NCBI GenBank assembly: GCA_031277995.1 | Contig: JAITLH010000359.1 | Coordinates: 1-13,098 of the forward strand | Length of the DNA stretch: 13,098 nucleotides | Origin: Deltaproteobacteria bacterium | Lineage (GTDB): Bacteria; Desulfobacterota; Desulfarculia; Adiutricales; Adiutricaceae | Direction: 5' to 3' | The notes under the pieces: generated by a model | Seen by the model: the letters and a program-made list of their open reading frames with translations, nothing else | What the model was told of the DNA's origin: nothing | Database searches by the model: none | Shown here: piece after piece, positions 12,222-13,098 of the stretch | Layout of the letters: every line of letters begins with the position of its first letter | How positions within the stretch are numbered: position 1 is the stretch's first letter | Made by a program: the position numbers and the translations under genes

Positions 12222-13098
12222 GCCGTCAGCGGATACGGTCACGGATTGGGGGTTTACCCCGGCCGGATCGACCTCCACGGTTTTGACGTTGGCCTGCCCA
12301 AAGGTAACCTGGTCGCCGTCAATAAAGCGATAGAGCGGCCCCGAGTCGCCGTTAAGCCAGTTATGCGAACCGCCCGTGACCACCGACTTAGTCCATAGGC
12401 CCACATTGGCCGCCCATTCCCCGACCCAGTTTAACTGCGCGCCCTTTGGCAACACCGTCATTTCCGCGGTATTGACGACGGCCAGGGCTGTGTCACCCGG
12501 GTAATGGTTATGGATTTGAGCGTTGGTCATGGAAACCTTATACGTGCCGCCCTCTTTAAAAGTCAGAAGCCCGGCCGAAAAGTCATAATCGGACAGACCA
12601 GCCTCGACCCCTTCGCGGAATATCTTGAAATCGGTGCCAGTGCCGCCGAAAGTCATTTCCGAGGTTAGATCCAAAGTATCGCCAGGCCTAAAACTGGGTT
12701 GCGACATTCCGGGGACAATCACGTCATTTTGAACCCCCAAAATCAGAGTGGGAACGTTTGACATAAATGGGTGCAGTTGGCTTAAAGAAAGTCGGTTGTT
12801 GCCAACGGACAAAATATTTAGATCCGTATTGTTGGTTATATTCAAGGTCGTTAGTTGGTTATAATCTAAAAATAGGAATTTCAAAGCCGTATTGTTGGAA
12901 ATATCCAAGGCTGTTAACTGGTTATTAGATAGAAATAAAGTTGTTAAAGCCGTATTGTTGGAGACATTAAAGGTCGTAAACTTATTAGATTTGGCAGATA
13001 AAACTTCCAAAGCCGCATTTTTAGAGACATCCAAGGACTCTAGCCGGTTATCGGAAACATCCAGGCCAGTCAATTTCGCGTTGCCGGATATATCCAAG
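12219..13098 (-). CDS. LRR autotransporter passenger, partial at the right edge and ended early by the amber codon
   Basis: The visible 292 codons are an internal piece of a longer protein. The first codon in the window is TTG for Leu inside an LRR, not a start. Five 21-residue leucine-rich repeats of the LDxSxNxxLxxLxxxxNxLxx type (about 1-105) are followed by a probable cap or Ig-like beta-sandwich module (about 107-213, with PGDTLDL and GGTYKVSMTNA). Next comes a passenger strand unit (NWLNGDSGP...FIDGDQVTF...VEVDPAGVNPQSVTVSADG), which stops at TAG. This LRR type is familiar from surface proteins of Bacteroidetes and other gut anaerobes, where it may bind host or microbial ligands. With the downstream part it forms one exported adhesin-like autotransporter; alone it would lack its membrane anchor. 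The signal peptide lies outside the window. Confidence 0.85.
   Translation of the reverse strand, partial: LDISGNAKLTGLDVSDNRLESLDVSKNAALEVLSAKSNKFTTFNVSNNTALTTLFLSNNQLTALDISNNTALKFLFLDYNQLTTLNITNNTDLNILSVGNNRLSLSQLHPFMSNVPTLILGVQNDVIVPGMSQPSFRPGDTLDLTSEMTFGGTGTDFKIFREGVEAGLSDYDFSAGLLTFKEGGTYKVSMTNAQIHNHYPGDTALAVVNTAEMTVLPKGAQLNWVGEWAANVGLWTKSVVTGGSHNWLNGDSGPLYRFIDGDQVTFGQANVKTVEVDPAGVNPQSVTVSADG
12783..13097 (-). repeat. Five-unit 63-bp LRR-coding repeat
   Basis: A 63-base period is visible in the DNA: the word around GCCGTATTGTTGG recurs at 12823 (as TCCGTATTGTTGG), 12886, 12949 and 13012 (as GCCGCATTT). Each unit encodes one 21-residue leucine-rich repeat. The array is much poorer in GC than the rest of the gene: 21 of 60 bases at 12961-13020 against 44 of 60 at 12001-12060. 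It continues past the right edge. Such near-identical units can gain or lose copies by recombination without breaking the frame. Confidence 0.85.

Noticed and set aside
13095..13097. TTG as a start codon for the LRR protein
   Set aside because: It encodes the first Leu of an LRR unit. The repeat array is already under way at the edge, so the real start lies outside the window.
12783..13097. The 63-base repeats as a CRISPR array
   Set aside because: The period lies in an open reading frame and encodes a regular 21-residue LRR; there are no unique spacers between conserved repeats.

Overview
The window looks like chromosome from an anaerobic Gram-negative bacterium, most likely a Desulfobacterota (deltaproteobacterial) lineage. 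Two things point there: a very large HdrA-type flavoprotein followed by MvhD, an energy-metabolism pair typical of sulfate reducers, syntrophs and their relatives, and two outer-membrane beta-barrel proteins, one an autotransporter. Genes are GC-rich, spacers are partly AT-rich, and every gene I can support lies on the minus strand. The species cannot be named from this sequence alone.

Layout, right to left in the direction of transcription. (1) 13098-10431: a leucine-rich-repeat autotransporter whose N-terminus lies beyond the right edge. Its reading frame is intact through LRRs, a cap module, beta-helical passenger and C-terminal barrel, except for one in-frame amber codon at 12219-12221. 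(2) 10430-9921: an AT-rich spacer with a long inverted repeat behind the autotransporter and candidate -10 boxes for the next gene. (3) 9920-8634: a secreted beta-barrel outer-membrane protein of unknown role. (4) 8633-7768: a non-coding spacer with phased A-tract repeats. (5) 7767-6193: an ABC-F ATPase resembling the Lsa-type ribosome-protection group. (6) 6192-5067: a 1.1-kb spacer whose minus strand is strikingly G-rich, with three predicted G-quadruplex motifs, a good sigma-70-type promoter and a leader with four close dyads. (7) 5066-36: hdrA (1497 aa) then mvhD (141 aa), separated by a perfect 17-bp hairpin with a GAAA loop. The next gene of this operon probably starts at the left edge.

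How the genes work together. HdrA and MvhD would form part of a flavin-based electron-bifurcating or confurcating complex. MvhD normally carries electrons between a hydrogenase, formate dehydrogenase or NADH module and HdrA. This HdrA also has a GltD/NfnB-like NAD(P)H module inserted in its first half, which suggests a direct link to the pyridine nucleotide pool. HdrB and HdrC are not in the window. The ABC-F protein and the surface proteins look like separate transcription units.

Most worth a second look: the amber codon inside the otherwise intact autotransporter; the LRR-to-barrel mosaic with its sharp base-composition change; the triple-flavin HdrA architecture; the G-quadruplex cluster; and the structured leader and intercistronic hairpin of the hdrA operon. 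I found no CRISPR array, tRNA, rRNA, transposase or prophage gene.
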